A stretch of 64,000 bases of DNA from Cubamyces lactineus (lineage: Eukaryota; Basidiomycota; Agaricomycetes; Polyporales; Polyporaceae). A program made the position numbers and the translations under genes. The notes under the pieces are model-generated. The model had not been told where the DNA came from and ran no database searches. It saw only the letters and a list, made by a program, of their open reading frames with translations. Numbering within the stretch: position 1 is the first letter of the stretch; each line of letters begins with the position of its first letter. Positions 29,641 to 41,152 of the stretch are shown here, in pieces. The DNA lies in NCBI GenBank assembly GCA_022376465.1, contig JACDTU010000035.1:62001-126000 (forward strand), read 5' to 3'.

Positions 29641-29997
29641 TTACGACCATTCTCGGAATCTGAGCTTGATGAGGTTCCGCCTGCTGAGCACGCACGCCGG
29701 TTGCAATTCAAACAACGGCTATCCTCTATTCGCATCCATGTGGAGCATGCCTTTGGACATCTCAAAGCACGCTTCCCAGCCCTGTACGACCTCACATCTG
29801 CTGATGACATCGACGACTCCTACCGCCACGTCCATGCAATGATGGTCATTCACAACGTGTGCATTGATCTTAACGACCATCCTGAAGACTTCGTCGAGGC
29901 GATGGCAGGGGCTGCAGATGAGGACGGGGAGATGGAGGATGTGCAAGATGTTGAGCTCCCAAACTATGGATTCCCAGTTCAGGTTCTCATGCCTTAA
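29641..29997 (+). pseudogene. PIF/Harbinger-type DDE transposase, C-terminal fragment
   Basis: Open from the LTR edge to a stop at 29997. Contains the family-typical end RIHVEHAFGHLKARFPAL followed by a helical block and an acidic tail. The E in VEHAFG is the usual third catalytic acid of the DDE_4/HARBI1 nuclease. Everything upstream is missing, cut by the Copia LTR, so it is a relic, probably split by that insertion. Confidence 0.75.
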
Positions 29998-30518
29998 ATT
30001 TTCATCGCTCGCCACGTGAACTTGGGTAATGAGATCGGCCTTTGGCTGTGAGAAGCCCAAGACCCAATGTTTTGTTCATCACATTTGTTGATTACGACTA
30101 CTATACGTACGACGGACACAGAGTGAAGTACAAGACGCGTAACACAGCGTCCACGACTACTGTAATACTATAATCATAAACACACGAACACACACGACGC
30201 ACAGACTTGACAAGAGAGAGAAGACAGACGAACGGAACAAACGCAGCATTAGCATCATCGGCAGCACGAACATCGGGAGCAGCGACAAGAGGTGGATGGG
30301 TGGGGAAGGAGGCACGCTGACCGAGGGTGACAAGAGATCGGGGGATTCGTACGTAGCAGGACGAAAAACACGGGCAAAGAGCGGACGGGGCGAGAGCAGT
30401 ACGCCACCGTAAGTCAAGATGTAAGAAAAGGAACGAGAACAGACAAAACCGAGTGGATGTGATGCGGGGACATCCACCCTCTCAATACCGGATACAACAC
30501 CTCACAAGCAGAATACCT
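29998..30518. other. Spacer, 3' flank of the SET gene
   Basis: No convincing gene. Probably the terminator and 3' UTR of the minus-strand SET gene, and the edge of the transposon pile. Confidence 0.5.
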
Positions 30519-33500
30519 TCACCGACCCCAACCACGTCCACGGCCTCTCGACGGGCCCGGGATCCACGTCCGCTCGCCATCGCCGCGCTCCCGACCCCAG
30601 TCGCGCATCGGCCGCTCCCTGTCTCTGTCGCGGTCGCGGTCCCTATCCCGGTCCCTATCCCTCTCGCGGTCCCTATCTCGGTCCGCAGAGGGCCCCCGCG
30701 GAGCATAGTACGGCGCGTTCTGCCCGCCTCCGCCACTGCCTGCGTAGTGGCTGTGCGGCGCATACCCCCCAGGGGCCCTGAGGGCCCGAGGAGCGCTGGG
30801 AAGTGGCCGCGTGCTCGAGTTGCGGTACGATGCAGGATGGAGGGGTCGCCTTATGGGTGGAGGGGAAGAGCGACGGGGAGGCGGGGGAGAGACACCGCCG
30901 GCGTAGAACGAGCGGGGCTGCGTCGGTGGCGAATGCGCACGAGGCGCGAGCGGTGGAGGCTTCGGAGGCGGAGGGCTGAATATCTCGCCGTCTTCCTGCG
31001 AAGGCTGAGGCGCAAGCGGAGGCGCGCGGATGTCGTGAGATATGGGAGATGTGGGAGAAGGTGTGCGGTGGTCTTGACGGGAGGGCAATGGAGGAGGCGT
31101 GCGGCTGTCTTGGCGATAGCTCGACACGGACGAGCGATGGGAGGACTCGCTGTACCGGTAGTTGCGCGAAGGCGGCGGTGGAGAATGGTCCCGAGATTGG
31201 AGAGACATCGATCGTGCCCGCGGATGCGTGTCGAACCCATCCGGAAGGTGATCGTCCAGTAACTCGACCTTCGCTCGAAAGGAGTCGTCACCCATCCCAA
31301 TGCTTTCTTCCGCTGCGCTGGTCTTCACGGATAGCTCTTGAGGGGGCTCGGGAGGAGGTTTGTGCACCGTGCTATCAGGAACGACAGTAGGCTCATCCGG
31401 CACAGAAGGCGGTGGCTCTGTTGGTCGAACGTCTTCCTTCACTGGCGTGGACACCGTCACAGCCTTGACCTCCGCTGGACTAGGCGTCAATGCACGTGGA
31501 GACTCCGTCGCGGGACCAACGTGCGGCTGCTGCACGTCGACGGCCATGGAGACCTCCGGCTCAGCTGCTGGCCGTTGTCCATCTACAACCATCTTGACCT
31601 CGCCGTCTTCAACCGGGTCCTGAAGCGAAACAGGTTCCTGTGTCACCTGCATAAAAACATCCTCCGCCCCCGAAGGCTCCTCGTCCCGAGAACGTTCCTC
31701 CTGGGTGGTCGGCATGACCGCCGAAGGCTGCACCACAGAAGCCTTCATCGTCGCACCCACAGCGCTCTCTCCGGGCTCTACAGGCTCCCCAGGTTCCCCA
31801 GACACCACCGGTAACGCCGGCACGTTCACCACAGGGGAGGGCGTCGCCAACGCGCGCTCCTTCTCCTCCTTCTCCTTCTCCTCGCGCAGCTTCTTCTTTC
31901 GAAGCGCAAAGTCCTTCAGGGAGAGCTTCTTCACCTTGGGGGGAGGTGGCGGAGGTGGCGAGGGCGCCTTTGGGCGCTCCGGCTCTTGATCCTGACGGAG
32001 ATTGGGCTCAGTAGACGCCGGGGCCTCGGAGGGTACTGATACCTCCGAAGGTGCAGGGGCTTCGGTGATTGGGGGTGCAGCGTCGTGCACAGGTTCAGAC
32101 GGAGGTGTTGGCGCGGTGGTATCCTCTGTTGAAGAAAGTGCAGTATCTGGTAGAGACGAATGAGGGTTGTTGGGGGTATGTGAAGGCTCAGACGCTGGGG
32201 GAGGCAAGTCTGTAGTGGAAACGACAGGAGAAGGTACGAGTGCCGGGGCAGGCGCGGGGGATGCAGGACGCCCGACAGTGGACGGGACAACGGGCAGCTC
32301 GAGCGTGGGAACAGCTGGTTCGATATCCATCTGCACATCCTGCACGACCACTTCCGGAACCTCCGCAGCAATTGGAGATACAGAAGCGACCGGTGATGGG
32401 AGCGAATTTAACTCTTCGATCTCAACGTCCACCTGGTCTGCGACAGAAGCTGGCGTAACCTCTTGTACGATTTCGAGCTTGGTCTCGTCTTGTACGCCCT
32501 CTGTTTCGCCAGCGTCGGGACCATTGACCGGGCCTTCGTCCGTCGCGCCCGTGAGCGGCTGCGGAGGAGGCGGGGTGGCTGAGATCGGCGGAGACGACAT
32601 CGATGGCTTGGGCGCGGGCGCGGGCTCTGACATGGTCGTGGACGCGGGCTCGAGTATAGGCTCGGGCGCCATCTCGACCTCGATCAACGGCGACCTCGCA
32701 GGCGGGGGAGGGAGCGGGAGCGCAGCCGCGCTCGTCGCAGGAGAAGGCAGCCCAGACGTAGACACCCGGGGAGAGACTTCCTTCGAAGAAATACGCGGGG
32801 ATTGAGATTGAGACTTGACTTTCGCTATCGCGGATGCAGACGCGGCCGACACGCTCTTCATGCGCTTCATCGTGGCAGCACCCTCGCCTGCGCCGTCTTT
32901 CTCCTTCTCCTTCTCCTTCTTATCCTTGTCCTTGTCCTTGCGGACAAGAGAAGGTGGCAGGAGGGTAGGCTCACCGTCTAGTTCCTTCGCGCTAGGCGTC
33001 GAAGGTGTGCGCGGAGCCGAATCTCGGTCATCCTCGTCATCTTTCTCCTTCTCCTTCTCTTTCGCCTTTGCTTTAGCCTTCTCGGTGACCTTGGCTTTCG
33101 ACTTGCTGGCGTCGCGCTCCTTGCGTGCCTTCGCCTTCACCTTCTTCGTGGTCGCTGTCGCCGTCTCCTTACCCTCCGTGGAGACAGACTGTGGCAACGG
33201 CGCAGGCTTTCGTTTCCGCGTCTGAGACGGTGGACGTTGCGGTGGAAGCTCTTCAGACTGCAATGATGGAGAGGTGATAGACGTAGAGACGGATGAGGGA
33301 ACGGGGACGACGGGCGAAAGCAAGGATAACTTGGAGAACGGCGTGGATGGAGAGCCTTGGCCATCGGCGAGAGATTTGGAAGAGGATAACGTAGGGGTGA
33401 TAACAGATTGTGGGGGATTGTGTCGAGGATGGTTCGTGGGTACAGAGGAAAGTGGTGGCGTTCGTGAGGGAGGTACGGGAGGCGGTGGCATTTCTCGCGA

Positions 33501-35719
33501 GTCTGTATATGCGGGTGCCCATGCGTGAGCGACGATCACGGTGCATCCTGAAGCATCCGACGACGACGCACCGAAATGAGGATCCACCCGGCTCATTTTC
33601 ACATCCTCCGACTCTCCCTCACGGCCCTCTTCAGCTCTCGCTTTCGCTTCGGATAGATGGCGCTGCCGTTGCTCCTGCAGTCGCTCGGCGCGCTGCCTGA
33701 TCCATGTCTTGCGCAGCTTTGGTGGAAGCTTCTCCTCAGACAACCTCCCTTCATCCACATCCACTGCATCCGAATCCGGGTCTGGAGAGGGTCGGCGTCG
33801 TATACGTGAAGGATCTATGCCAGGAGTGCAGGGGCAGGCGAGTACATTAGCCTCTCTGCACGAGCAGACCACAACTTGATACGCACCTTTCGCTCGTTCG
33901 CCGTCAAGGTCACTCTCGCCAGTCACGTCCTCTTCTTCAGCCCTCGCCTTCCCTTTCCGGTCCTTGCCCTTCCTGCGCGCCTTCACTGGAGGACTTAGAA
34001 GATCGTCCGGGAACGACACCCTCCGCCCACTTGCGCCTGCCGAAGCCTCGCCATGAACACGCGAAGGTCCCGCTTCCCCTGCACTCGTAGAGGCCTGGGA
34101 CGGCACCATCTCCACGCCGCCCATCCCGCCCGAAAACGGTATCCGCTCACGTGTGCGAAAACCACGCTCGACACCGACGAGCGGGCCGAGGTCGACAGGC
34201 ATCGCGCTGTCGTCCTGCCTCCCTGCGCGCGCGCCATGCTTCTCTTTGGTAAACTGGGAGGGCGGTGAGGGTGAAGGGGTAAGTGGAGTCTGGTTCTCGA
34301 CGAACTCGGCCATACGGGTGAGCGCGCAGTCACGAGCCTTGGCGCCGCAGGCACAGGTGGTGAACGTGGATGAAAGCGCGTGTAGCATGGATGTCATCTG
34401 GTTCCGGAACTGTTGGATCTGATGTGGGCTGTGGGCGGATTGGTGAGCGCAAGGGTGGATGAAGAGTAGACGCGACCGACGTACGGGAACGCAAACGGGC
34501 TCTCGATCAGCGCAGGTAAGTGGTGGATGACGTTGCCGTCGTCCCACTCCCAACCCAGGACCACCTCCTCATTCGGCTTCAGGTCGCGCAACGCAAAGAT
34601 CCCGAACGAAAGCGAGTCTTCCGGCGTCAAAGATGATGATTTCTTGCCATGGCATAGCACTGGGCGAATGACGGCGTTTGGCCTGCAGCCGCTGCGTACG
34701 AACCTGCTCTGGTCACCGGTAATGCGGGCATCGAGCGCGACGTCCAGTGGTGGTCCAATAAGGTGCACAAACGGCTTGGGCATACCGAGATGAGCATAAG
34801 CGTTCAACGGGTCTGCAAGGTAGGCAGCAGTAGAGATGATCGTTGACGGGTATTGGGCAATGAGCTTGGAAGAAGGGATGGGCTGAGTGGCGTGCACGGC
34901 ATAAGAGGGAGGACGCACAGATGTACTCCCGTGCGCGAAAAAGGATGAAGGGTAGGAGGAAGTGTTGGGCAACAGCTGGAGAGATATGGGCGGGTGTGAT
35001 GGAATGGCGTCAGGTGTGAGCAGGGCGGGGGTCGAGCAGCCTGGAGTAAGGGAAGTGGGGGAATGGCTGGTGATCGCAGTGACACCTCGCCAGTCTGAGG
35101 CGACTCTACGGAGGCGGTCGCGAGCGTCGTCAGACTTGACGATGTCCTTTGTGATGGGGACATAGCTCTGCTGCCAGGGCTCGTCAATGTCGACGTGCTC
35201 GTCCTCTGGGTGCTGCTGCTGGGCGGCATGGGCGGCGGCAGTGATGGAAGCGCGCCGCTTGCGTTTGTTGGTGTGGACGTGAGCATTGTCGCCGTTGGGG
35301 CCGCTTGGTCTTCGAGTCTTGCGCTCGACGCCTGGGCTGGCTCTGCGTTTGTTGGCGTTGGCGGTGGCTGCGGCGGCGCGTTGCCTGGCACGCTGGATTT
35401 TGACTGCACGGTCCTTGTCGACGGGGCGCGGGTCGCAGCGCCAGCAGAGCCATTCGTCGGGGACCTGAGACTCGTCGATCTGGAAGCAGGCGGCATGGCA
35501 CCAGCGAGCGCAAGAGTCGCAGGCGATGGAGAAGCCGTCGTCGTAGGAGAGACCACAGATACAGTTGATGGTGTCTGAGTTTGTGGAGGGATCGTCGTTG
35601 GACGAGGGGGGCTGCTTACGCTTTGCGGGGACGGTTGAGGAGGGGGTGTGGTTGGGGATGGTGAAGGCAGTGGTGAGCCCGAGTAAGCCTAGAGCAGCTT
35701 CGGTCGCATCGCTGGGCAT
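30519..35719 (-). CDS. PHD-finger and SET-domain protein (SET3/MLL5-like)
   Basis: Two exons, 35719-34485 and 34428-30519. The 56-nt intron (GTACGT...CACAG) joins FAFP to PHQIQQFRNQMTSML in frame, giving about 1,714 aa. The PHD finger is at about 51-96 (NCICGLSYDDGF, CDSCARWCHAACF, WLCWRC). A SET domain at about 280-410 keeps the RFVRSGCRPNA core and NEEVVLGWEW. The rest is long, disordered, Pro/Ser/Lys-rich sequence with KEKEKEKD runs and an Arg-Asp dipeptide tail ending RGRGRGWGR. In yeast and animals this PHD-SET type (Set3/Set4, MLL5) reads H3K4 methylation and recruits deacetylases, with little or no methyltransferase activity. A chromatin repression role in the nucleus is inferred. Confidence 0.85.
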
Positions 35720-37619
35720 ATCATCAAACTAGAGCCGTAGAGAACAAGCTGGAGACCGTCGTTTTTGGGGGCAGCGAGGACGAGGGCGTGGCCGTTGTCT
35801 CGGGCGGGGGAGAGAGAGTAAAGGAGAGAGGGAGGGGGCAAGATACGGCGAGAGCAGAGCAGAGGCAGCGGCAGAGACTCTGCCAAAGCCACATTTTACA
35901 AACACACGCAAACAGAGGTTGGACTCTGAACTCTGCTGCTTTCTCATCCCAGTCCTCCATCGCCTCGCCTTTTCGTCCTTTCGTGCTCAAAACAAATCGT
36001 TGACTTGACGCATTCGCAAACACTTTCTCACTCCTCGCTGAAGGCTACAGACGAACATTCAGCTGCGGCATCGCTTTGGGAGCTCTCGTTCTGCCGCAAG
36101 CCTGCGCATGCGAATCTCATTAGTCATGTCCTCCCTCGAGCTCTCCCTGCTCTTGCCCGTCTCTCCATTGCAGCGCTCTGCTTCCGCTTCCTGCTCTCTC
36201 CGCCCCTTGCTTGCTTCCGTCTCAACCCCACCCAATCGGTGGACAGCCTGCTCAGCCTACCGAGTACAATGGAGCTTCGTACATCCCTCGATGCCTTGGA
36301 CACTATGGTGTTGTTGCCCCCTTTGGGTCACGTGACACGTTCAATTTGACCTGGGGATTTGCCGACATCGTCTGCTATACTCTGCTACGGCTACCTACCG
36401 CTCGATCAACACCATCGTCAAAGACCGCTGCAATATCCGCTTGTCATCTGCGCTTTATGCTTGTATGCCACAATACTCCTCCGGTATGAACGGAGACAAG
36501 GTGGCGGAGAATGCAGCCTCGTGGCGTTCCCGTCCACCTAACTCTTCGGACTCCACTTCCTCCAAAACCTGTAATCCACAGCCGCTTTCTCCCGCCTTCT
36601 AGCATCACAGTAAGAATCACCTCGAATCCGACCGTCGTAGATAGGCGCCCATTGCACCATTGGCGTAACCGTCCACGATCATATCGCTTCAACAATACCT
36701 CCTCTGTGCGGCTTCCCGTAACTTCGTTGGCGGGCCTGCTGCATCTGAACCTGGGCGCCTACATATGGAATCCAGTCAGTCATGGTGGCCGCAACCTAAA
36801 TTTACATATCGTCTTTCGTAAGTCCTCCAGCCGTCTCTCTTCGAGGCTGCGCTTCTTGCGAAATTTTGTTCACACATCTGCTCACGGGACAGTAGTTTTA
36901 CTAGAGTTTCCCGCGATTCATACATCGCAGCTTCTCCGAGCACGCGTAGAAGCTAGGATATAGTCGAGCATCCGCTGCGTGTCCGCATATACATATCAGT
37001 CAATGCAGTATTAGCCGCTCGTCAATGAACGAACAGATCCACTTCGTACTCAGTCAATAGGCACTTTGCAGGTTTCCACAGGCCTTCCCCCAGATGCGAC
37101 GCCCCGGTCGCGCTCGTCTATCTCAATCGCGATACTGAACTAGCGCCGCGAAGGCCTCCTTCAGCAGTGACCTCCGTCTCGTAACTTCTCTTGACGCAAT
37201 GCTATTCCTCTGGGCAGGTTACGTGTCGAACTTCGACGTTAATCCTGACAGATTGACTCAGCAGCACGTCGCTTCAGGCAGCGGCTCGCGCACCCCGACT
37301 CACTTACCTTCGACGTCCAGGCGGCCTATTCCTGTCGCTGACAGCTGGACTGGGCGCGCACCGCAAGCGACGAGCGCCCCGTCGCTGGCAGCGAGAGCGC
37401 GCCAAGACCCAAGCATTCTCGCTGCCACCGCGCACGCCGTACAGCGCGTGTCGGGGGCCAGCCCGCCTCGCGCCGTCGCGGCGGTGCCTGCCGCCATACA
37501 ATTCCGGCAATGGCTGCTCCTCACCAGTCAGTGGACACCCACGAATCTGCCAAGCTCTTGCCGGTGAAGGTCGGTGAAGGCTTGCTGGAAGAGGTGCACG
37601 GGCCATTGCGCCTGGGGGA
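35720..37619. other. 1.9-kb spacer
   Basis: The SET gene promoter (CT-rich, near 35720-36000) and the upstream region of the hydrophobin gene. Several short ORFs exist (36005-36349, 36511-36963, 37199-37567), but none has recognisable motifs, splice structure or homology that I can see. Confidence 0.5.
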
Positions 37620-37625
37620 TATAAA
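37620..37625 (+). promoter_or_regulatory. Hydrophobin TATA box
   Basis: TATAAA inside GGGGATATAAACCCCCC, 126 bp before the ATG. CT-rich leader follows. Confidence 0.7.
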
Positions 37626-37745
37626 CCCCCCAACGTCGACGAGAGGAGGCATCGAACAGCGACTCATCTGTCTAGCTCTCAGCTCTCAGACGCACCTCGA
37701 ACACTCACTCTCTCCCCACCCTCACCGTACACTTACTTTTCAAAG

Positions 37746-38184
37746 ATGTTCTCTCGTCTCGCCGTCGCTACCATGCTTGCCGCTCCCCTCCTTGCGGTCG
37801 CCCAGAGCTGCAACACCGGCCCCATCCAGTGCTGCGACAGCGTCATGAGCGTAAGTGGTTCAGGTGCATCCTAGTGTCATTCTATGACAACTAAAGCGCC
37901 TCGCTATCGTAGACCGACTCGGCTGAGGGCTCTGCCCTCCTCTCCCTCGTGGGAGTCGCCGTTGGGGACGTCACAGGCCTAGTTGGCCTCAAGTGCTCGC
38001 CCATCTCTGGCGTCATTGTAGGCCAGAGCTCGTGCTCTGCGAACCCGGTCTGCTGCCAGAACAACAACGTTGTGAGTATTGGCCTCTTCATATCTTCACG
38101 TTATGGAATGATGGCTGAGAGTCATTCCCCTGAACGTTATAGGGCGGCCTCATCTCTGTCGGCTGTGTGCCCGTTGAGCTCTGA
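37746..38184 (+). CDS. Class I hydrophobin
   Basis: Three exons: 37746-37850, 37913-38071 and 38143-38184 (introns 62 and 71 nt, GT-AG), 101 aa. A signal peptide of about 20 residues (MFSRLAVATMLAAPLLAVAQ) precedes eight cysteines spaced C-x6-CC-x32-C-x12-C-x5-CC-x12-C, which is the basidiomycete class I pattern. Hydrophobins are secreted and assemble into rodlet layers that lower surface tension on aerial hyphae and spores. Exon boundaries fall where fungal hydrophobin introns are common, after the CC pair and just before the last strand. It appears intact. Confidence 0.96.
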
Positions 38185-38660
38185 GCGTGGCTGGTGGCGC
38201 TTTGGGAGGAGAATTTCGGGGTTAGATGGCTAGCGTAATGTTTGTGGTTAATGGGTTGGCGTCGGATCGCAATGACCTTTGCATCCTCCGTGGCACCGTT
38301 GAGGGCACTGGGGAAGTTGAACCTGGATGTTCATGGCCTTGTATGAAACTGGCGTTCCATGCATGCCAAGTACTTATTTGCCACTGTGCGAGCCGACCCA
38401 TCTCCCCGTCTCCCTACATTCGCCTGGGTTCTGGCGTATCTGAATAGTGGATTTTTGGAGGCCCTAGCTCAGAGCGCGCGTGGAGAGGTAGCCGGGGGCG
38501 CCTATAGTTCAGAAATTACTGTGCGAGCGCGCTTGCAGCTCACAACCTTTGTTCATCTGCTCGACTTGAGAAAGCACTGCGTACCGCCTATCGCGTGGTT
38601 TACCTGCGCGTGCATTCAATCACCTGCATATACCAAATACACCGATGCGCTGATGTGGCA
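38185..38660. other. Hydrophobin 3' flank and HET1 upstream region
   Basis: No gene seen. The distal end resembles the region upstream of HET2 (ctgcgtaccgcc at 38578 and again near 42663), so the HET duplication includes 5' flank. Confidence 0.5.
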
Positions 38661-38663
38661 CGG

Positions 38664-38670
38664 TATATCA
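38664..38670 (+). promoter_or_regulatory. Putative HET1 core promoter
   Basis: GCACGGTATATCA lies 240 bp before the ATG. The same GCACGGTATATA motif precedes HET2 (42750-42759). Confidence 0.45.
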
Positions 38671-38910
38671 TACACTCACTCCGTTGAAATTTCAATTCAT
38701 TCGCTTTCCCACTTCAAGTTCTCCATCCCAGTCTCTCGTCGGTACGTACACCAGAACTTGGTCTCTTTTTCTTCCGGCTGTGCTCACATGTTCTTGTGCA
38801 GCTGCCCTCGTCCGTTGCCCTTCCCAGTTTCGCCGTTCTGAGTCCTCGTCCTGCTCGTTTCCTCAAACCACGCACGCCTGCCACTCGCTGCCTCACAATC
38901 GATCAGCTAC

Positions 38911-40989
38911 ATGGTGCTACCAGCTAGGCCACCCAACGTCTGTGCGTCCGCCTGGGAGGGTGTCTTTGCCGCGCGATTCGGGCTTTGGGACGAACCGCTG
39001 AAAGCCATCATGACAAACCGGGAGAATAACGAGGCGCGGCGATGGTGGACCGGAGGATATACCTACGCCGTCTCGTCAGCTGTCTGGTTGGCGTGTGCGC
39101 TCTCTGGCTGCCTATGGTGCCGATTCCTCGAAGAACATTTCCTGGAAAGAATTGCATCGCGCCATCCTGCTCATGGTAGTCCTGTCCCCGACGAAACAGT
39201 GGTCGTCCGTTTTGGTGCGACTCGAGATCACTCCGCTATCATTAATGCCTCAGGCCAGTTCTCGGGGATGTTATGCATCGTCCTCAAGTATGGCGACGAC
39301 TGCTGTCATGATTACGAAGAAGAGTTTTATGTCTCCGCATTTATAGGTAAGTCCAGTAAATGTTCTATTCGTCATAGCTCGATTGCTCACATCAAGAGGT
39401 CGTCACATATAGATGATCCTGCGGCAGCATATTTTGCGGACCCGCTTCCTACTCCACGCGTAGGCTCACCCCACGTATTGTTTATGGCAAAGGTCTGGAT
39501 GGAGGACTGCGCGAGTGAGCATGAAGTTTGTCGGCGGCTCGAGAAACTGGTTTCGGCCGATTGGCTGCCCACACGGCTCGTTGACTGCTCCGATCCTCAT
39601 CGTGTGCGGATTATCGAGACAAAGGACATCGTGAACGGGGCGCGATACGTTGCGCTGAGCTATGTGTGGGGCGCTAGATCCCAAACACATCAGACAACGA
39701 CGGCCAATCTCCCTACTCGTCTACGTGATGGGATCGCAACGGAGGCGCTCCCGCGGACGATCCGCGATGCGATCTACGTAACGCGCACACTTGGATTCCA
39801 TCTCCTGTGGGTGGACAGTCTATGCATCGTACAGGACTCGACCGGGGATAAGCATTGCGAGGTGGCATCGATGTGCAGCGTCTACCGTCGAGCGTATCTC
39901 ACAATTGACGCCGCGAGCGCTGCGAGTGTAGAGGATGGTTTTCTGGAGGACCGTCCTTGGTCTGTAACTCCTGGTGCTACGCTTCTGCCTTTCATCTGTC
40001 CTGCAAGCCCCGGAAATCGCCAAATTCACGCAGACGCGCCGATCGGGACTGTTCGAATCGTACGCAAAAGTGCGAATCCAAATGTCTCCGACCACAACAG
40101 CGTGAACGAGACACACCGTCGAGGGTGGTGCTTGCAGGAGACGTTGCTTTCCAGTCGCTCCCTCATCTTCGGCGGGGACACACTCTCGCTCAAGTGTCAA
40201 ACGATTTCCGAACGGCACGTCGGCTTTGACTGGGGTCTCAGCCAGGCCCTAGGTCTGTACGACGTTATCCCAGTGGCCGACCCAGCCATTGCCGTTCGAC
40301 CCGGTTCGGACGAGTGGCGGAAGATCCACCACAGATGGCAGGACATCGTCGCAGACTATTCTAGCCGGTCGCTCTCGTTCAGATCAGACAAGCTGCTCGC
40401 GTGCGCTGCGGTCGCAGAGGTCTTCGCTGCTCACCTCGGCCCGAGCTATCTCGCTGGATTGTGGCGCAACACCCTCCCCGCTGATCTCCTTTGGACTACC
40501 CTTGACTGGGAACACACAACTGGCCGTCCGCGCCCCAGGGAATATTTATATGCCCCTTCATGGTCTTGGGCATCTACCGATCGTCCTATAGGCTTTCCAA
40601 CCTCACGCTTCGATGTCCTACATTCCATGGCGGAAGTGGTAGATTGCGGCGTTGCGCTTCAAGACGAGCACCTTCGTTTTGGACCCGTTCAACCAGGCGG
40701 ATTCCTCATTCTTTATGCTCCGCTTCTTCCGTGCAAGTGGGACGGCGGTGCTACCAAGATCGAGTACCAGCAGGCCGTCTTCGAGTTCAGTCGCAAGTGG
40801 TCTCCGGGCAGCTGGGTCACCGGAGTTTGTTACTATGATTGCGACGACGACCTGCAGAATGCATTCCTCGTACCACTCGTCACCCAGCGCGATACCTCCC
40901 GGAAGAAGAAGAGGGTAGGCAGGATATGTGGGATTCTCGTCGCTCAGACGGAATGGAGCATCCGTCAGGGTGTACGATTTGAGCGCTGA
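38911..40989 (+). CDS. HET-domain protein HET1
   Basis: Exons 38911-39346 and 39413-40989. The 66-nt intron (GTAAGT...ATATAG) is a multiple of three without a stop, so the ORF also reads through it; HET2 has its intron at the same codon. Spliced length 670 aa. The HET domain starts at about 224 with YVALSYVWG, then LWVDSLCIVQD, MCSVYRRAYLTIDAASA and RGWCLQETLLSSRSLIF. The C-terminal half, ending in WSIRQG, is shared with HET2. The frame then breaks: the expected tail (VYQRLGAW ... VDAFLRLCED) lies in another frame up to 41152, so the tail has a small indel. HET proteins trigger incompatibility cell death in ascomycetes and are expanded in basidiomycetes; the role here is inferred. Confidence 0.85.
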   Translation: MVLPARPPNVCASAWEGVFAARFGLWDEPLKAIMTNRENNEARRWWTGGYTYAVSSAVWLACALSGCLWCRFLEEHFLERIASRHPAHGSPVPDETVVVRFGATRDHSAIINASGQFSGMLCIVLKYGDDCCHDYEEEFYVSAFIGKSSKCSIRHSSIAHIKRSSHIDDPAAAYFADPLPTPRVGSPHVLFMAKVWMEDCASEHEVCRRLEKLVSADWLPTRLVDCSDPHRVRIIETKDIVNGARYVALSYVWGARSQTHQTTTANLPTRLRDGIATEALPRTIRDAIYVTRTLGFHLLWVDSLCIVQDSTGDKHCEVASMCSVYRRAYLTIDAASAASVEDGFLEDRPWSVTPGATLLPFICPASPGNRQIHADAPIGTVRIVRKSANPNVSDHNSVNETHRRGWCLQETLLSSRSLIFGGDTLSLKCQTISERHVGFDWGLSQALGLYDVIPVADPAIAVRPGSDEWRKIHHRWQDIVADYSSRSLSFRSDKLLACAAVAEVFAAHLGPSYLAGLWRNTLPADLLWTTLDWEHTTGRPRPREYLYAPSWSWASTDRPIGFPTSRFDVLHSMAEVVDCGVALQDEHLRFGPVQPGGFLILYAPLLPCKWDGGATKIEYQQAVFEFSRKWSPGSWVTGVCYYDCDDDLQNAFLVPLVTQRDTSRKKKRVGRICGILVAQTEWSIRQGVRFER

Positions 40990-41152
40990 GCATCGAAGCC
41001 ATGTCTATCAGAGGCTGGGCGCCTGGTCGTTCGGGGCCGACTTTGGCGTCCCAGCCGATAGGCCTGATTACTCTCTGAAATATCAGCCTGTGGTTGACGC
41101 TTTTCTGCGTTTGTGCGAGGACGTTCCAAAAGCAGAGATAGTGCTCGTGTGA
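40990..41152 (+). pseudogene. Out-of-frame C-terminal tail of HET1
   Basis: Encodes VYQRLGAW...FLRLCEDVPKAEIVLV in a frame shifted from HET1, matching the in-frame end of HET2. Confidence 0.8.

Noticed and set aside
32167..32805. Ser/Gly-rich ORF opposite the SET gene
   Set aside because: Shadow of the low-complexity region of the SET gene on the other strand.
36005..37567. Small genes in the SET-hydrophobin spacer
   Set aside because: ORFs are short, overlap in several frames and show no motifs, homology or splice structure that I can support.
39347..39412. Coding use of the HET1 intron
   Set aside because: It reads through without a stop, but it starts GTAAGT, ends ATATAG, sits at the HET2 intron position and has no counterpart in the HET2 protein.
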